NCBI GenBank assembly: GCA_937893675.1
Contig: CALBGI010000068.1
Coordinates: 62,001 to 126,000, forward strand
Reading direction: 5' to 3'
Length of the DNA stretch: 64,000 bases
Source of the DNA: an uncultured Blautia sp.
Lineage (GTDB): Bacteria; Bacillota; Clostridia; Lachnospirales; Lachnospiraceae
This document shows positions 16,630 to 25,546 of this stretch, in pieces. The notes under the pieces were generated by a model that saw only the letters and a list, made by a program, of their open reading frames with translations, was not told the origin of the DNA and did no database searches. Made by a program: the position numbers and the translations under genes. Each line of letters begins with the position of its first letter. Position 1 is the stretch's first letter.

Positions 16630-18725
16630 TCTCCTGTTTCCTGTGCCTGCAGTTCTTTCATCCGCTCCAGCACAAAATCCGGCAGCTTTTCCGCCAAAAG
16701 CTGCGCGGTAAAGCCATTGCTGTTTTTCACATAAACATTCGCAAAAATATTTGGCTCATATATCTGGATGGCATTCCAGAAGGCGGATGGGCTCAAACTG
16801 CTTTTCAGCTTCTCAATCTGCCCTGCATCCTCAATGACATCCGTCTCCTCCTTCAGATAGGTGCCGTCTTTCGCAAAAACAGAGTATGAAAGCTCTATTC
16901 TTTCTATCTCCACCTCCTGCATGGACAGCGGATAACCGGTCTCTTCCAAAAGCGCAACGGTTCTCTTGAAGGACGGATACACAAACAGCGAGGTACTGTA
17001 ATCCACCCTGTGGACATCTCCTTCCACCGGAAAACCGGTATAAGTCTGTGCTGCCGGCAGATTGCTGTACTCAAAGCTGATCATTGCGCAGGGCGCCTCC
17101 TGAAAGTCTTCCGGGCTCACCTCCGCGTAATCCTCTTTGAGCGCCTCCAGAAATACCTCCTGCTTCTGTTTTTCCTCCTGATACAGAGCTGCCACATGTC
17201 CGTTTGCAAAAGATGCCGTCAGCATTGTGAGGTACTGTCTGTCAATGGAAAGAACGCTCGTTACCTTTTCCAGAAAATCCTCCTGGAAGGTTGTGATTAT
17301 GGCAATCCTGTGTATCTGCTCCTGTGTGAACGGATACTGGCGGTACACCGTCCTTCCGGACTTCAGGGTATATTTTACCGTTATGTACAAACCGTCTATG
17401 GACTTCTTTTTCCAATTGTTCAGGGAGGCTTTCAAAATATCATAAAGCTCCGGTGTGATTTTCTGTGAACGGGTATCAATATATTTCTCATACTCGTCAT
17501 AATAGCGGATAATATAGCGTCCATCGGGCTGAACCTCCACCGACTGACGGTCTTCCCACATCGTGTTCAGATCAAATCCAACCTTCGCAATCTGTTCATA
17601 TTCCGGAAGATAGGACGCAAAGTGGAACAGATCCTTCTGATAGACAACTGCGCAGAATGCGATCAGGGCCACACCTGCTGCAAACCAGATTTTACCGCTG
17701 AAAAATCCCCAAAAATCCATGCGCAGAATGATCCCTGTGATGCCAAAGCTCATCACCGCGCCAAATGCCAGTCCAAAAAACCACCATACCAGGGAACTCT
17801 CCTGGGAAAATCTTCCATAAAACAGATATCCGGCACCCAGCGCAGCCGGAACCATCACCATCAGGCGGACAACCGGCTCCAGATTTCTGTATACCAGCGA
17901 TTTTTCCGCCCCTTCAGAGGGCCGCTTCACAAATGCCAGCCAGGAAAGCACCACCAGAAAAACGATCGCGATCATATAGAAAATGACCACGGGCAGGCTG
18001 CCGCCTTCTTCTGTCGTCTCGAGCAGTCTTTCCGCCAGTGTCACCGGCGAACCATATTGGAACAGCACGGAGGTAACCCCGTATGAATAGGGGGACACAT
18101 TATGATAGAAGGTATCTCGGCAGCAGACCATCAGCTGAGAAAGCATGGGGAAGTAGAGAAACACCATCAGCATGCCCAGCACACCCATGAGAACATTCCC
18201 TGTGATGGAAATCACAAGCACCCCTGCAAAATACACCAGAAGATAGATCAAAATCCCCAGCAGCACCGTCATCGCAGCAACTCCCAGCGTTTCCAGACTG
18301 AAATAGCCTCTGGCCGCTCCAATGCACACAGCAAAAAAGGCCATCGCCACACTGGGACACACGTAGTAAAGAAATCCCACGTAAACCTTATGCCAGAACA
18401 TATCCGAACGCTTCACCGGCAGGCTGTGATAATAGTCTACTTTTTTTCGGGAATACAGATACCAAAAACCGCTGGCCGAATTCAAAAGCGCGCTTCCGAT
18501 CGCCACCAACGTGACCATTTTGAGAATCCGCGATTTCCAGATATCCGCATAGATCACCATGGCGGAAACTCCTTTTCCGTAAAAATCACTGGTGATCATG
18601 TCCATACTCTGCAGCAGACACACAGGAAACGCAATAAAGCAGGCAATGAAAATGAACCCCGGAATCCAGATCTGTCCCTTTGATGATATTTTTACATCAC
18701 TGGCCGAAAAAATTCTTGACTTCAT
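16626..18725 (-). CDS. ABC-2 type transporter permease with large extracytoplasmic domain
   Basis: A 699-residue membrane protein. An N-terminal helix lies near residues 20-40, a cluster of about six helices runs to residue 260 and two or three more to about 370. A roughly 300-residue soluble C-terminal domain follows. It overlaps the ATPase gene (18697-18725). Gene order GntR-ATPase-permease matches YtrABC-like systems, which respond to cell-envelope stress and antimicrobial compounds in Firmicutes. The long soluble domain distinguishes it from short YtrC/D permeases. Confidence 0.8.
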   Translation of the reverse strand: MKSRIFSASDVKISSKGQIWIPGFIFIACFIAFPVCLLQSMDMITSDFYGKGVSAMVIYADIWKSRILKMVTLVAIGSALLNSASGFWYLYSRKKVDYYHSLPVKRSDMFWHKVYVGFLYYVCPSVAMAFFAVCIGAARGYFSLETLGVAAMTVLLGILIYLLVYFAGVLVISITGNVLMGVLGMLMVFLYFPMLSQLMVCCRDTFYHNVSPYSYGVTSVLFQYGSPVTLAERLLETTEEGGSLPVVIFYMIAIVFLVVLSWLAFVKRPSEGAEKSLVYRNLEPVVRLMVMVPAALGAGYLFYGRFSQESSLVWWFFGLAFGAVMSFGITGIILRMDFWGFFSGKIWFAAGVALIAFCAVVYQKDLFHFASYLPEYEQIAKVGFDLNTMWEDRQSVEVQPDGRYIIRYYDEYEKYIDTRSQKITPELYDILKASLNNWKKKSIDGLYITVKYTLKSGRTVYRQYPFTQEQIHRIAIITTFQEDFLEKVTSVLSIDRQYLTMLTASFANGHVAALYQEEKQKQEVFLEALKEDYAEVSPEDFQEAPCAMISFEYSNLPAAQTYTGFPVEGDVHRVDYSTSLFVYPSFKRTVALLEETGYPLSMQEVEIERIELSYSVFAKDGTYLKEETDVIEDAGQIEKLKSSLSPSAFWNAIQIYEPNIFANVYVKNSNGFTAQLLAEKLPDFVLERMKELQAQETGE

Positions 18726-19602
18726 AGCCCTTCACCCCCGTTTCGCTGATAAAAATTTCTTCCAAAGTTAAAGGCAGGACTTCGCAGAACAGCGGGTCCT
18801 TTGACTGGATCCGCTCCAGGATTTCCAGTCTTGTCCCCCGCGCTGTGATGAGCACAAGCGAACCCTGATGCTCCATCTTCAGAATATCCAGCTCCTTGAA
18901 CAGCTCCGTCTCCTGCTCCTTGTTTTTCAGCACACACTGTATCTTTTGGATGTGGAATTTCATATCCTCCAGATCAGACGAAAGAAGCACACCGCCTTTA
19001 TGGATCAGACCTACATGGTCACAGATATCCTCCAGCTCCCGCAGATTGTGGGATGCGATCACCGGCGCAAAATCCCGGTTCATGATCTCCGCGGCAAACA
19101 GGCTCTTTACCGCCTGGCGCATCACCGGATCCAGTCCGTCAAACGTTTCATCGCACAGGAGGTATTTCGTTCCCGCGCTGATGCCCAGAATTACAAAAAG
19201 CTGTTTTTTTACTCCTTTGGAAAAGGTATGGACCTTGCGCTTCTCATCCAGATGAAACTGTTTCACCAGCTTGTAAAAGCGTTCCATGCGAAAGGTCGGA
19301 TAATAATTCCGATAAAACTCTGCCATATCAGAAACCGTGTAATTCTGCGGAACATAACTGTCATCTGAAATGTAAAAGATTTTCTCTTTTATCTTTTCGT
19401 TTTCATATACCGCTTCGTTATCAACCAGAATGCTGCCTCCATCCGGCCGAAGGATCCCGGCGGCCATGCGCAGAATCGTGCTTTTTCCTGCGCCGTTGCT
19501 TCCCACCAGTCCAAATACCTCCCGCTCTCCCATGCTAAGCGAAACGTCCCGCACGGCCTGTACTTTGCCAAATGCCTTACTGCACCCTTTAATCTCGATC
19601 AT
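18697..19602 (-). CDS. ABC transporter ATP-binding protein (YtrB-like)
   Basis: The 301-residue ATPase has Walker A GSNGAGKST, a divergent signature FSKGVKKQL instead of LSGGQ, Walker B YLLCDETFDGLD and the switch His in ASHNLREL. The start is set at the ATG with AGGAGG 6 bases upstream. It overlaps the regulator stop by 4 bases (ATGA). It energises the permease encoded next. Confidence 0.92.
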   Translation of the reverse strand: MIEIKGCSKAFGKVQAVRDVSLSMGEREVFGLVGSNGAGKSTILRMAAGILRPDGGSILVDNEAVYENEKIKEKIFYISDDSYVPQNYTVSDMAEFYRNYYPTFRMERFYKLVKQFHLDEKRKVHTFSKGVKKQLFVILGISAGTKYLLCDETFDGLDPVMRQAVKSLFAAEIMNRDFAPVIASHNLRELEDICDHVGLIHKGGVLLSSDLEDMKFHIQKIQCVLKNKEQETELFKELDILKMEHQGSLVLITARGTRLEILERIQSKDPLFCEVLPLTLEEIFISETGVKGYEVKNFFGQ

Positions 19603-19970
19603 ATGCCCTCCTCCTGGTAACACGCATGTACCATGTTCCGCACTTCATTTTCGGTGATACCAGTCTGGCGTCCTTTTTTTACCAGCTCCCGTATTTCTTT
19701 CCAAAAAGTCTCACGGCCGGCCTCCCGGACCCCGCTGCTGTCCGTCACAAAATTTCCTTTTCCCTTCACGGGATAGATCAGTCCCTGCTGCTCCAGCTCC
19801 ATATATGCCCTCTGAATCGTGTTGGGATTGATGGATAAATCCATAGCAAGCTGACGTACGGAGGGAAGCCGCTCGCCCGGCGGAATCGCGCCGCTTAGAA
19901 TCAGAGTCTGAAACCGCTCCACCACCTGCTCATAAATAGGCCTGCGGTCCTGATAGTCCAAAATTATCAT
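19599..19970 (-). CDS. GntR-family regulator (YtrA type)
   Basis: The 123-residue protein has an N-terminal winged helix (PIYEQVVERFQTLILSG, LPSVRQLAMDLSINPNTIQRAY) and a short C-terminal tail without an effector domain, as in the YtrA subfamily. It opens the ABC-transporter operon and probably represses it through the palindrome just upstream. Its stop overlaps the ATPase start. A second YtrA-like regulator occurs at 40198. Confidence 0.92.
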   Translation of the reverse strand: MIILDYQDRRPIYEQVVERFQTLILSGAIPPGERLPSVRQLAMDLSINPNTIQRAYMELEQQGLIYPVKGKGNFVTDSSGVREAGRETFWKEIRELVKKGRQTGITENEVRNMVHACYQEEGI

Positions 19971-20010
19971 CCGGTCACTCCCTTCCAGACATGGTTTTCA
20001 CTCCAAGCAA

Positions 20011-20041
20011 ATATGTGTATTAATTGTCTTAATACACATAT
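20011..20041. promoter_or_regulatory. 31-bp palindromic operator upstream of the GntR-ABC operon
   Basis: ATATGTGTATTAA (20011-20023) is repeated in perfect inverted form at 20029-20041 around a 5-base TTGTC centre. It lies 41-71 bases before the GntR start, in the promoter region. This is the expected place and shape for a GntR dimer site. Confidence 0.8.
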
Positions 20042-20098
20042 ATTACCATAATCTGTTAAAGAGCACAAGAATAAGTCAAAGGTGCATTTCTAAAATAT

Positions 20099-20767
20099 TT
20101 ATAAAGTATTGATTTTGTAACCTACTCCGCGCACAGTCTCCACATACTCCCCGGCCTCTCCGAGCTTCTGCCGGAGTGTTCTGATGTGCACGTCCACGGT
20201 GCGGCTTTCCCCGTCGAACTCATACCCCCAGATCTGATTGAGCAGCTGCGTTCTCGACAGCACGCTTCCGCTGTTTTTCAGGAGCAGGCAAAGCATTTCA
20301 TACTCCTTTAAGGTAAGGCTCACCGGCTCCTGGTCTACCGTCACCACATGGCGTGCGGGGCACACGTAAAGTTTTCCCACACGGTATTCTTTTGCCTCGC
20401 AGTCCGAGGTTCTCCGAAGCAGCGCGCGGATGCGGGAAATCAGCTCCATCATGCGGAAGGGCTTTGGTATGTAGTCATCCGCCCCACTGTCAAGTCCCAT
20501 CACCGTATCATACTCACTGCCTCTTGCGGTGAGCATCACCACCGGAAGGCGCCGGGTATCCGGACGCACGCGGAGCTTTTTCAAAATGGCAATGCCGTCC
20601 TCTTCCGGAAGCATGATATCAAGAAGAACCAGAGACGGCCGCTCCTTTTCCATTGCCTTCCAGAACAGCGACGGCTTTTCAAAGCCCCTGGCCTCCATGC
20701 CCTGGCTGTTCAGCGTATAAACCACCAGCTCCCGGATACTTTCATCATCTTCCACCAAATATATCAT
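20099..20767 (-). CDS. OmpR/PhoB-family response regulator without adjacent kinase
   Basis: A 222-residue regulator. The receiver domain has acidic pocket E6-D7-D8, phospho-acceptor D50 (LLDIMLP) and K102 in PKPF. A winged-helix domain follows, with EYEMLCLLLKNSGSVLSR and SRTVDVHIRTLRQKLG. The start is set at the ATG with GGAGG 7 bases upstream, 13 codons inside the longest frame. No sensor kinase gene lies on either side, so its partner must be encoded elsewhere. Its promoter region carries a pair of TTnACA-like elements. Confidence 0.92.
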   Translation of the reverse strand: MIYLVEDDESIRELVVYTLNSQGMEARGFEKPSLFWKAMEKERPSLVLLDIMLPEEDGIAILKKLRVRPDTRRLPVVMLTARGSEYDTVMGLDSGADDYIPKPFRMMELISRIRALLRRTSDCEAKEYRVGKLYVCPARHVVTVDQEPVSLTLKEYEMLCLLLKNSGSVLSRTQLLNQIWGYEFDGESRTVDVHIRTLRQKLGEAGEYVETVRGVGYKINTL

Positions 20768-20865
20768 TCCAAAGCCTCCATAATTTTTTTCTGTATTTTG
20801 AAGCATTTCTTGTCATCTTCGCGTTATAGTATATGAAAGGAACATTAAATTTTGGAGGGGCATCC

Positions 20866-20882
20866 TGTTAAATCTTTGTAAA
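20866..20882 (-). promoter_or_regulatory. Pho-box-like direct repeat upstream of the response regulator
   Basis: On the minus strand TTTACA (20877-20882), 5 bases, TTAACA (20866-20871) give an 11-bp period. This matches the Bacillus PhoP box form TT[ATC]ACA-N5-TT[ATC]ACA. It lies about 100 bases before the regulator gene. Further TGTAAA elements lie on the plus strand at 20928 and 20941. Binding by this regulator is inference. Confidence 0.4.
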
Positions 20883-20939
20883 ATGCCGGCAGGACATTCC
20901 AGTTTATCCTTTTTTCATCATATTTTTTGTAAAATTTGT

Positions 20940-20968
20940 TTGTAAATCTGAAATATGAATGATATGAT
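20940..20968 (+). promoter_or_regulatory. Promoter of the lipid kinase/PAP2 genes
   Basis: TTGTAA (20940-20945) and TATGAT (20963-20968) are separated by 17 bases, giving a leader of about 30 bases before the kinase gene. Confidence 0.6.
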
Positions 20969-20985
20969 AGGCTTGAATATACAAC

Positions 20986-21002
20986 GGAGATAAATCATGT
21001 AA
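20986..21002 (+). promoter_or_regulatory. Start-stop element (GGAG then ATG-TAA) ahead of the lipid kinase
   Basis: GGAG at 20986-20989 is 7 bases before an ATG (20997) that is followed at once by TAA. The real kinase ATG follows at 21005, 15 bases from the GGAG, with no other Shine-Dalgarno. Ribosomes might initiate on the minimal ORF first. Confidence 0.45.
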
Positions 21003-21004
21003 CT

Positions 21005-21943
21005 ATGTATTACTTTATTGTAAATCCCAACTCCCGTTCCGGCCGGGGACAGGTTATCTGGCTGCAGCTTCAGAAGGTTCTTTCGGAACGCAGGATCGCC
21101 TACCGGGCATACCTCACCGAATATGTCGGCCATGCCAAAGAGCTCGCGGCTTTCATCAGCCAAAAAGGGACTTCCGAAGCCCCGGTGTCTCTCATCGCCG
21201 TAGGCGGAGACGGCACGATCCACGAGGTGCTTACGGGAATTTCGGAATTTGACCGGATTCTTTTCGGTTTCATTCCCACCGGCTCCGGCAACGATTTCTG
21301 CCGCGGCATGAAGCTTCCTTCCGATCCTCTGAAGGCTCTGGATGTGATCCTTTCAAAAGAGCACATACAGACTATAGATGTTCCATATCTTGTAACAGAC
21401 AACCAAAAACGGCGTTTCGGCATCAGCGCCGGCATGGGCTTTGACGCAGCGGTATGCCAGGGAGTTCAGGCATCTGCTTTCAAAAAAGTATTCAACACGC
21501 TTGGACTTGGCAAGCTGATCTATGTGTTCATCGCTCTGCGTCAGATTCTTTTTATGAATCCCGTGCCCATGACACTTTCTCTGGACGGAAACCGAAAATA
21601 CCATTTCCCCGGAGTCTATTTCGCAGCAGTCATGAATCTCAAATATGAAGGCGGAGGATTTTGTTTCTGCCCTTCTGCCCGATATGACGACGGGATCCTC
21701 GATGTGATCGTTGTGGAGAAGATGCCAAAACTGAAATTTCTTTTCTGCCTTCCCACCGCGCTTTGGGGAAAGCATACTCGTTTCCGGGGCATCCATACGC
21801 TTCGCTGCAGAGAAGTAAACATGTCCGGCCCGATCCCTCTGGTTCTTCATATGGACGGAGAAATGGGAGGGCTCCGAACCAGCCTGTGCGCCGGGATTGA
21901 GACAAAACCACTCAAAATCTTTATGCCAAAAAGGAGTAATTAA
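21005..21943 (+). CDS. Diacylglycerol kinase family lipid kinase (YegS/DgkB type)
   Basis: A 312-residue cytosolic kinase. It has N-terminal NPNSRSGRG, the nucleotide motif AVGGDGTIHEVL near residue 70 and IPTGSGNDFCRG. A C-terminal beta domain carries the GMGFDAAV motif. These enzymes phosphorylate diacylglycerol or related lipids. It is followed after one base by a PAP2-type phosphatase gene, suggesting coupled handling of phospholipid head-group turnover. The start follows an ATG-TAA element and has a poorly spaced Shine-Dalgarno, but no alternative start exists in frame upstream. Confidence 0.9.
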   Translation: MYYFIVNPNSRSGRGQVIWLQLQKVLSERRIAYRAYLTEYVGHAKELAAFISQKGTSEAPVSLIAVGGDGTIHEVLTGISEFDRILFGFIPTGSGNDFCRGMKLPSDPLKALDVILSKEHIQTIDVPYLVTDNQKRRFGISAGMGFDAAVCQGVQASAFKKVFNTLGLGKLIYVFIALRQILFMNPVPMTLSLDGNRKYHFPGVYFAAVMNLKYEGGGFCFCPSARYDDGILDVIVVEKMPKLKFLFCLPTALWGKHTRFRGIHTLRCREVNMSGPIPLVLHMDGEMGGLRTSLCAGIETKPLKIFMPKRSN

Positions 21944-21944
21944 T

Positions 21945-22637
21945 TTGTCAGAATTTTTGAAGAAGTATAAACATGGATTTATCATTCTCATATACAGCAT
22001 GATCTATATCCTGCTGTTTGCCTGGCTTGAGAGACTTCCTGTACATGGGTTCCACGTAGTCCATACGGTTTTCGATGATATGATTCCCTTCTGCGAATTT
22101 TTCATTGTCCCGTATCTTTTGTGGTTCCCCTATATGATCGGGACTGTCCTGTACTTCATCTTTGTCAATAAGGACAAACACGAATACTATCAGCTTGTTT
22201 TTAACCTGATGATGGGTATGACAATCTTTCTGATCGTCTCCTACGTGTATCCCAATATACAGCACCTGCGCCCCACGGAATTCCCCAGGGACAACATTTT
22301 TACCGATATGGTCGCCATGCTTTACCGCACCGATACACCGACAAATATCCTGCCCAGCATTCATGTGTTTAACTCTCTGGCCATCCATATGTCTCTGACC
22401 AACTGTCAGGCTCTGAAGGACAAAAAAATCGTGAAGAACGCGTCTCTGGCGCTTACCATTCTCATTATCATGTCCACGATGTTCCTGAAACAGCATTCTG
22501 TCATTGACGTATGTCTGGGCGCGACTCTGGCGCTGTTCGGATTTTTGATCTTCTATCCTCAGCGCGCCGGCGAAAAAGAAGGCAGCCACGCATTCTTCCG
22601 TCCAGACAGCAAAAAGGGTACCGGTTACCGTTATTAA
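21945..22637 (+). CDS. PAP2-family membrane phosphatase
   Basis: A 230-residue membrane protein with about six hydrophobic helices. It has PAP2 motifs HLRPTEFP (motif 1), LPSIHVF (motif 2, PSxH) and FLKQHSVIDV (motif 3, His and Asp present, Lys in the usual Arg place). A TTG start is chosen because AAGGAG lies 9 bases upstream and the kinase stop is directly before it. The frame stays open 16 codons further up, inside the kinase gene. Candidate substrates are phosphatidic acid or undecaprenyl pyrophosphate. Confidence 0.85.
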   Translation: MSEFLKKYKHGFIILIYSMIYILLFAWLERLPVHGFHVVHTVFDDMIPFCEFFIVPYLLWFPYMIGTVLYFIFVNKDKHEYYQLVFNLMMGMTIFLIVSYVYPNIQHLRPTEFPRDNIFTDMVAMLYRTDTPTNILPSIHVFNSLAIHMSLTNCQALKDKKIVKNASLALTILIIMSTMFLKQHSVIDVCLGATLALFGFLIFYPQRAGEKEGSHAFFRPDSKKGTGYRY

Positions 22638-22654
22638 GAATCTTTCTCTCCTAT

Positions 22655-22699
22655 AAAAACGCTGCAAACTCCAAAGACTTGGAATCTGCAGCGTTTTTG
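22655..22699. terminator. Bidirectional terminator between PAP2 and glycosyltransferase genes
   Basis: AAAAACGCTGCA (22655-22666) pairs with TGCAGCGTTTTT (22687-22698), with a second small stem inside. A/T runs on both sides allow termination of both converging genes. Confidence 0.9.
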
Positions 22700-22708
22700 T
22701 TTCGCTGT

Positions 22709-23725
22709 TTAATTGAATCCGTAAAACTTCTGACAGATCTTATAGGCCGCAACTGACATTTTGCGTCCGCCCCGTCCCGGAAGATTCATCACTCTGCCAA
22801 ACAGACTGTGTCGCAGTTTGCTGTACAGGATCCGGTTTTCTCCACGGATATATTCCAGCAGCGCTTTCTTCTTCTCCAGTGCCTCCTCCGTCTCTGCGCG
22901 GATAAGCATGATAGAAGAAATCGTTGTGATAATATCCAGGTAATTGAACATATATGCCCGCATCCGCTTGTTTGTAAAATTATTGCGGTTGTAGACATCC
23001 ACCATAAGCTTGTTCACGCGGATCTGCTGGTCAATTCTCTTTATCATCACCTTTTCATTTACAGACTGATCGTCCCGTCCGATAAAGTAACGGTAAAAAT
23101 TCACATCCAGGTAATACATGTTCTCCACGTAGGGAAGCGGTTCATAGGCAAACAGGTTGTCCACGTAAAAGGTATGCTTGGGCAGCTCAAGACCGCAGTC
23201 GTGAAGCAGCTGGGTTCTGTAGATCATGGAGTGCATGAGAAGATATTTTCCTTTTTTCATGTGGCGCACCTGCTCCCAGCCAAAAATCTCTTCTGTGGGG
23301 AAACAGTTTCGGTACTGCATGACTTTTTTTCTCGTTGCTCCCTGCTTTTCGTAGACAAAATTGCTGATCAGCAGATCCACGGTTTTGGGTCCGCGGGTCA
23401 GCATCTCCAGGGTCGTGAGAATTTTTTTGTAGGATTCTTCATCCACCCAGTCGTCGCTGTCCACCACCTTAAAGTAAAGGCCTGTCGCATTTCGGATCCC
23501 GGCATTCACAGCCTCGCCGTGACCGCCGTTTTCCTGATGGATCGCCCGGATGATGGTCGGATATTTTTTTGCATAGGCATCCGCAATTTCCGCGGTCCTG
23601 TCCTTGGATCCATCGTCCACGATCAGAATTTCCACGTCCTCCCCGCCCACAAGCAGGGAATCCACACAATGCTCCATATATGCCTCCGAGTTATAACAGG
23701 GAATGGCAATGCTCAATAATTTCAT
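22709..23725 (-). CDS. Family 2 glycosyltransferase
   Basis: A 338-residue GT-A fold enzyme. It has the N-terminal nucleotide-sugar motifs AIPCYNSEAYMEHCVDSLL and LIVDDGSKDRT, and the metal-binding VVDSDDW. No membrane helix is obvious. The longest frame starts 51 codons earlier, but AAGGAGG lies 7 bases before this ATG. This ATG overlaps the mutY stop by 4 bases (ATGA). The acceptor is unknown; a wall or surface polysaccharide is plausible. Confidence 0.9.
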   Translation of the reverse strand: MKLLSIAIPCYNSEAYMEHCVDSLLVGGEDVEILIVDDGSKDRTAEIADAYAKKYPTIIRAIHQENGGHGEAVNAGIRNATGLYFKVVDSDDWVDEESYKKILTTLEMLTRGPKTVDLLISNFVYEKQGATRKKVMQYRNCFPTEEIFGWEQVRHMKKGKYLLMHSMIYRTQLLHDCGLELPKHTFYVDNLFAYEPLPYVENMYYLDVNFYRYFIGRDDQSVNEKVMIKRIDQQIRVNKLMVDVYNRNNFTNKRMRAYMFNYLDIITTISSIMLIRAETEEALEKKKALLEYIRGENRILYSKLRHSLFGRVMNLPGRGGRKMSVAAYKICQKFYGFN

Positions 23726-24777
23726 ACAATTTCCTCCTTCATGTACTTTACATACGCGCCAAACGCAGATGGAATGGCATAGTTTTTTTCTGACTGACGG
23801 CGCTCCACAAACAGAAGCTCCGGTGTCTGTGCTTCCTCCAAGGAAGCAACCCGGATACGGTAGGCCTTCATCCTCCATTCAATATGGGAAAAAATATGCT
23901 TGGCATCCGGCAGCGCTTCAATGTGCAGGGCATCCAGCTGCAGCTCCTTTACATAAGAAAGCGCCTCCCGCTCTGACAGATGCCCTTCCGTGTTGGGAAG
24001 CTCAAAAAGTCCTGCCAGAAGCCCTTTTTGCGGACGCTTCCGTATGGCCGTATAATTGCCGTCCTGAATGACAAATACCGTGCGCTCCTCGATCACGCGC
24101 TGTTTTTTCGGCGCTTTTACCGGAAGCCCCATGGCCGTCCCATGGGAACAGGCCAGACACCAGGGACGCACCGGACAGACTTCACATTTCGGCTGGCCGT
24201 TCGGCACACACACAACTGCCCCCAGCTCCATGAGCGCCTGGTTAAAATCACCGGCCTCCCCCTCCGGAATGATCTCCGTAAGCTCTCTTGCCACCCGGTC
24301 TTTCACAGACTGTTTGGTGATATCCTCCCGGTCCTCGCAAATCCTGGAAATGACCCGCAGCACATTTCCATCCACAGCCGGAACCGGGATCTCGTAGGCA
24401 ATGGAGGCAATGGCTCCTGCTGTATAAGCTCCTATTCCTTTTAACGACAAAAGCGCCGAAAAAGATTCAGGAAGCCTCCCATTATATTTTTCCACCACTT
24501 CCATCGCCGCCGCCTGCATATTTCGCACACGGCTGTAATAGCCCAGACCTTCCCACAGCTTCAGCAGCTTGTCCTCCGGGCAGGCTGCCAGCGCCGCCAC
24601 ATCCGGAAGCTCTTTTACAAAACGTAAAAAATAGGGCTTCACTGCCTCCACACGGGTCTGCTGCAGCATGATTTCCGACACCCAGGTATAATATGCGTTA
24701 TTGCAGTCCCGCCAGGGAAGCGTTCTTTTATTCTCCCGATACCATGCCAGAAGCGGCTTTACAAATTCGTTTTTCAT
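23722..24777 (-). CDS. mutY: A/G-specific adenine glycosylase
   Basis: A 351-residue base-excision enzyme that removes adenine opposite 8-oxoguanine. It has PWR near the N-terminus, EIMLQQTRV, the helix-hairpin-helix LKGIGAYTAGAIASIAY and the catalytic Asp in AVDGNVLRV. A cysteine cluster (CVPNGQPKCEVCPVRPWC) forms the 4Fe-4S site, and a NUDIX-like C-terminal domain follows. It overlaps sfsA upstream and the glycosyltransferase downstream by 4 bases each. Confidence 0.96.
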   Translation of the reverse strand: MKNEFVKPLLAWYRENKRTLPWRDCNNAYYTWVSEIMLQQTRVEAVKPYFLRFVKELPDVAALAACPEDKLLKLWEGLGYYSRVRNMQAAAMEVVEKYNGRLPESFSALLSLKGIGAYTAGAIASIAYEIPVPAVDGNVLRVISRICEDREDITKQSVKDRVARELTEIIPEGEAGDFNQALMELGAVVCVPNGQPKCEVCPVRPWCLACSHGTAMGLPVKAPKKQRVIEERTVFVIQDGNYTAIRKRPQKGLLAGLFELPNTEGHLSEREALSYVKELQLDALHIEALPDAKHIFSHIEWRMKAYRIRVASLEEAQTPELLFVERRQSEKNYAIPSAFGAYVKYMKEEIV

Positions 24778-25469
24778 AAGCCCTCCCTCTCAAGACAAAC
24801 CGGCACTGCGTCCCGTATTTCAATGGAATTCTCTGTGACCGCGCAGTCCATCGCCAGGATATGAACTCCTGCATTTGCTGCACGCTGCAGGGTTTTGCCG
24901 AATTCGCGGTGTGTCTCCCAGTTCGGCTCAAACCGGACAATCCCTTTCATTTGTATCACAAACAGAAGATACGCCTCATATCCATCCTCCTGGCAGCGTA
25001 TCAGCTCTTCCATATGCTTGATGCCGCGAAGCGTTGGGGCATCCGGAAAGCGGGCCACATTGTCCTGTTCCAGGGTAACTCCCTTGACCTCAATAAAGGC
25101 TCTGCGCTTCCCGGATTCCACATAAAGATCAAAGCGGGAATTTCCGTAGGTTTTTTCCCGGAAAACTTCCCTCTCTTCCGGAAAAAGGCTGCCGTTTCTT
25201 ATCCACTCCTCCGCTGCACGGTTGGGAATCTGCGAGTCCATATTGATAAGACGCCCTGCTTTGTTGACGCAGATGATGTCGTACTTTGTTTTTCGCGAAG
25301 GATTGCCGCTTCGCTCCAGGATCACCTCTGCGCCTGGCACAAGCAGCTCCCTGCATCTGCCCGTGTTTTTTACATGAACCGTCTCTACGTGATCTCCAAG
25401 CTGTACATGCGCGATAAAACGGTTGGGACGGTCTATAAAAACAGCAGGCAACGTATTCTTGTATTTCAT
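24774..25469 (-). CDS. sfsA: SfsA family protein
   Basis: The 231-residue protein matches SfsA throughout. It has an N-terminal OB-like part (FIAHVQLGDHVETVHVKNTGRC) and a nuclease-like C-terminal part with SRFDLYVESGKRRAFIEVKGVTLE, typical of a PD-(D/E)XK fold. SfsA is named after sugar-fermentation stimulation in E. coli, but its biochemical role is unsettled. It is first in a three-gene operon with mutY and a glycosyltransferase. Confidence 0.93.
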   Translation of the reverse strand: MKYKNTLPAVFIDRPNRFIAHVQLGDHVETVHVKNTGRCRELLVPGAEVILERSGNPSRKTKYDIICVNKAGRLINMDSQIPNRAAEEWIRNGSLFPEEREVFREKTYGNSRFDLYVESGKRRAFIEVKGVTLEQDNVARFPDAPTLRGIKHMEELIRCQEDGYEAYLLFVIQMKGIVRFEPNWETHREFGKTLQRAANAGVHILAMDCAVTENSIEIRDAVPVCLEREGL

Positions 25470-25546
25470 CCTTTGTTCTCCATATCTCTTTTTTCACCCG
25501 TTCAAGCAGGAAATACCCTGTACACTGAAATTCAGCAAGTGTTCCT

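Noticed and set aside
24160..24215. Seven residues between the first two cluster cysteines of MutY as a defect
   Set aside because: All four cysteines are present, and I recall the same VPNG spacing in other Clostridia MutY proteins, so it is probably a normal variant.
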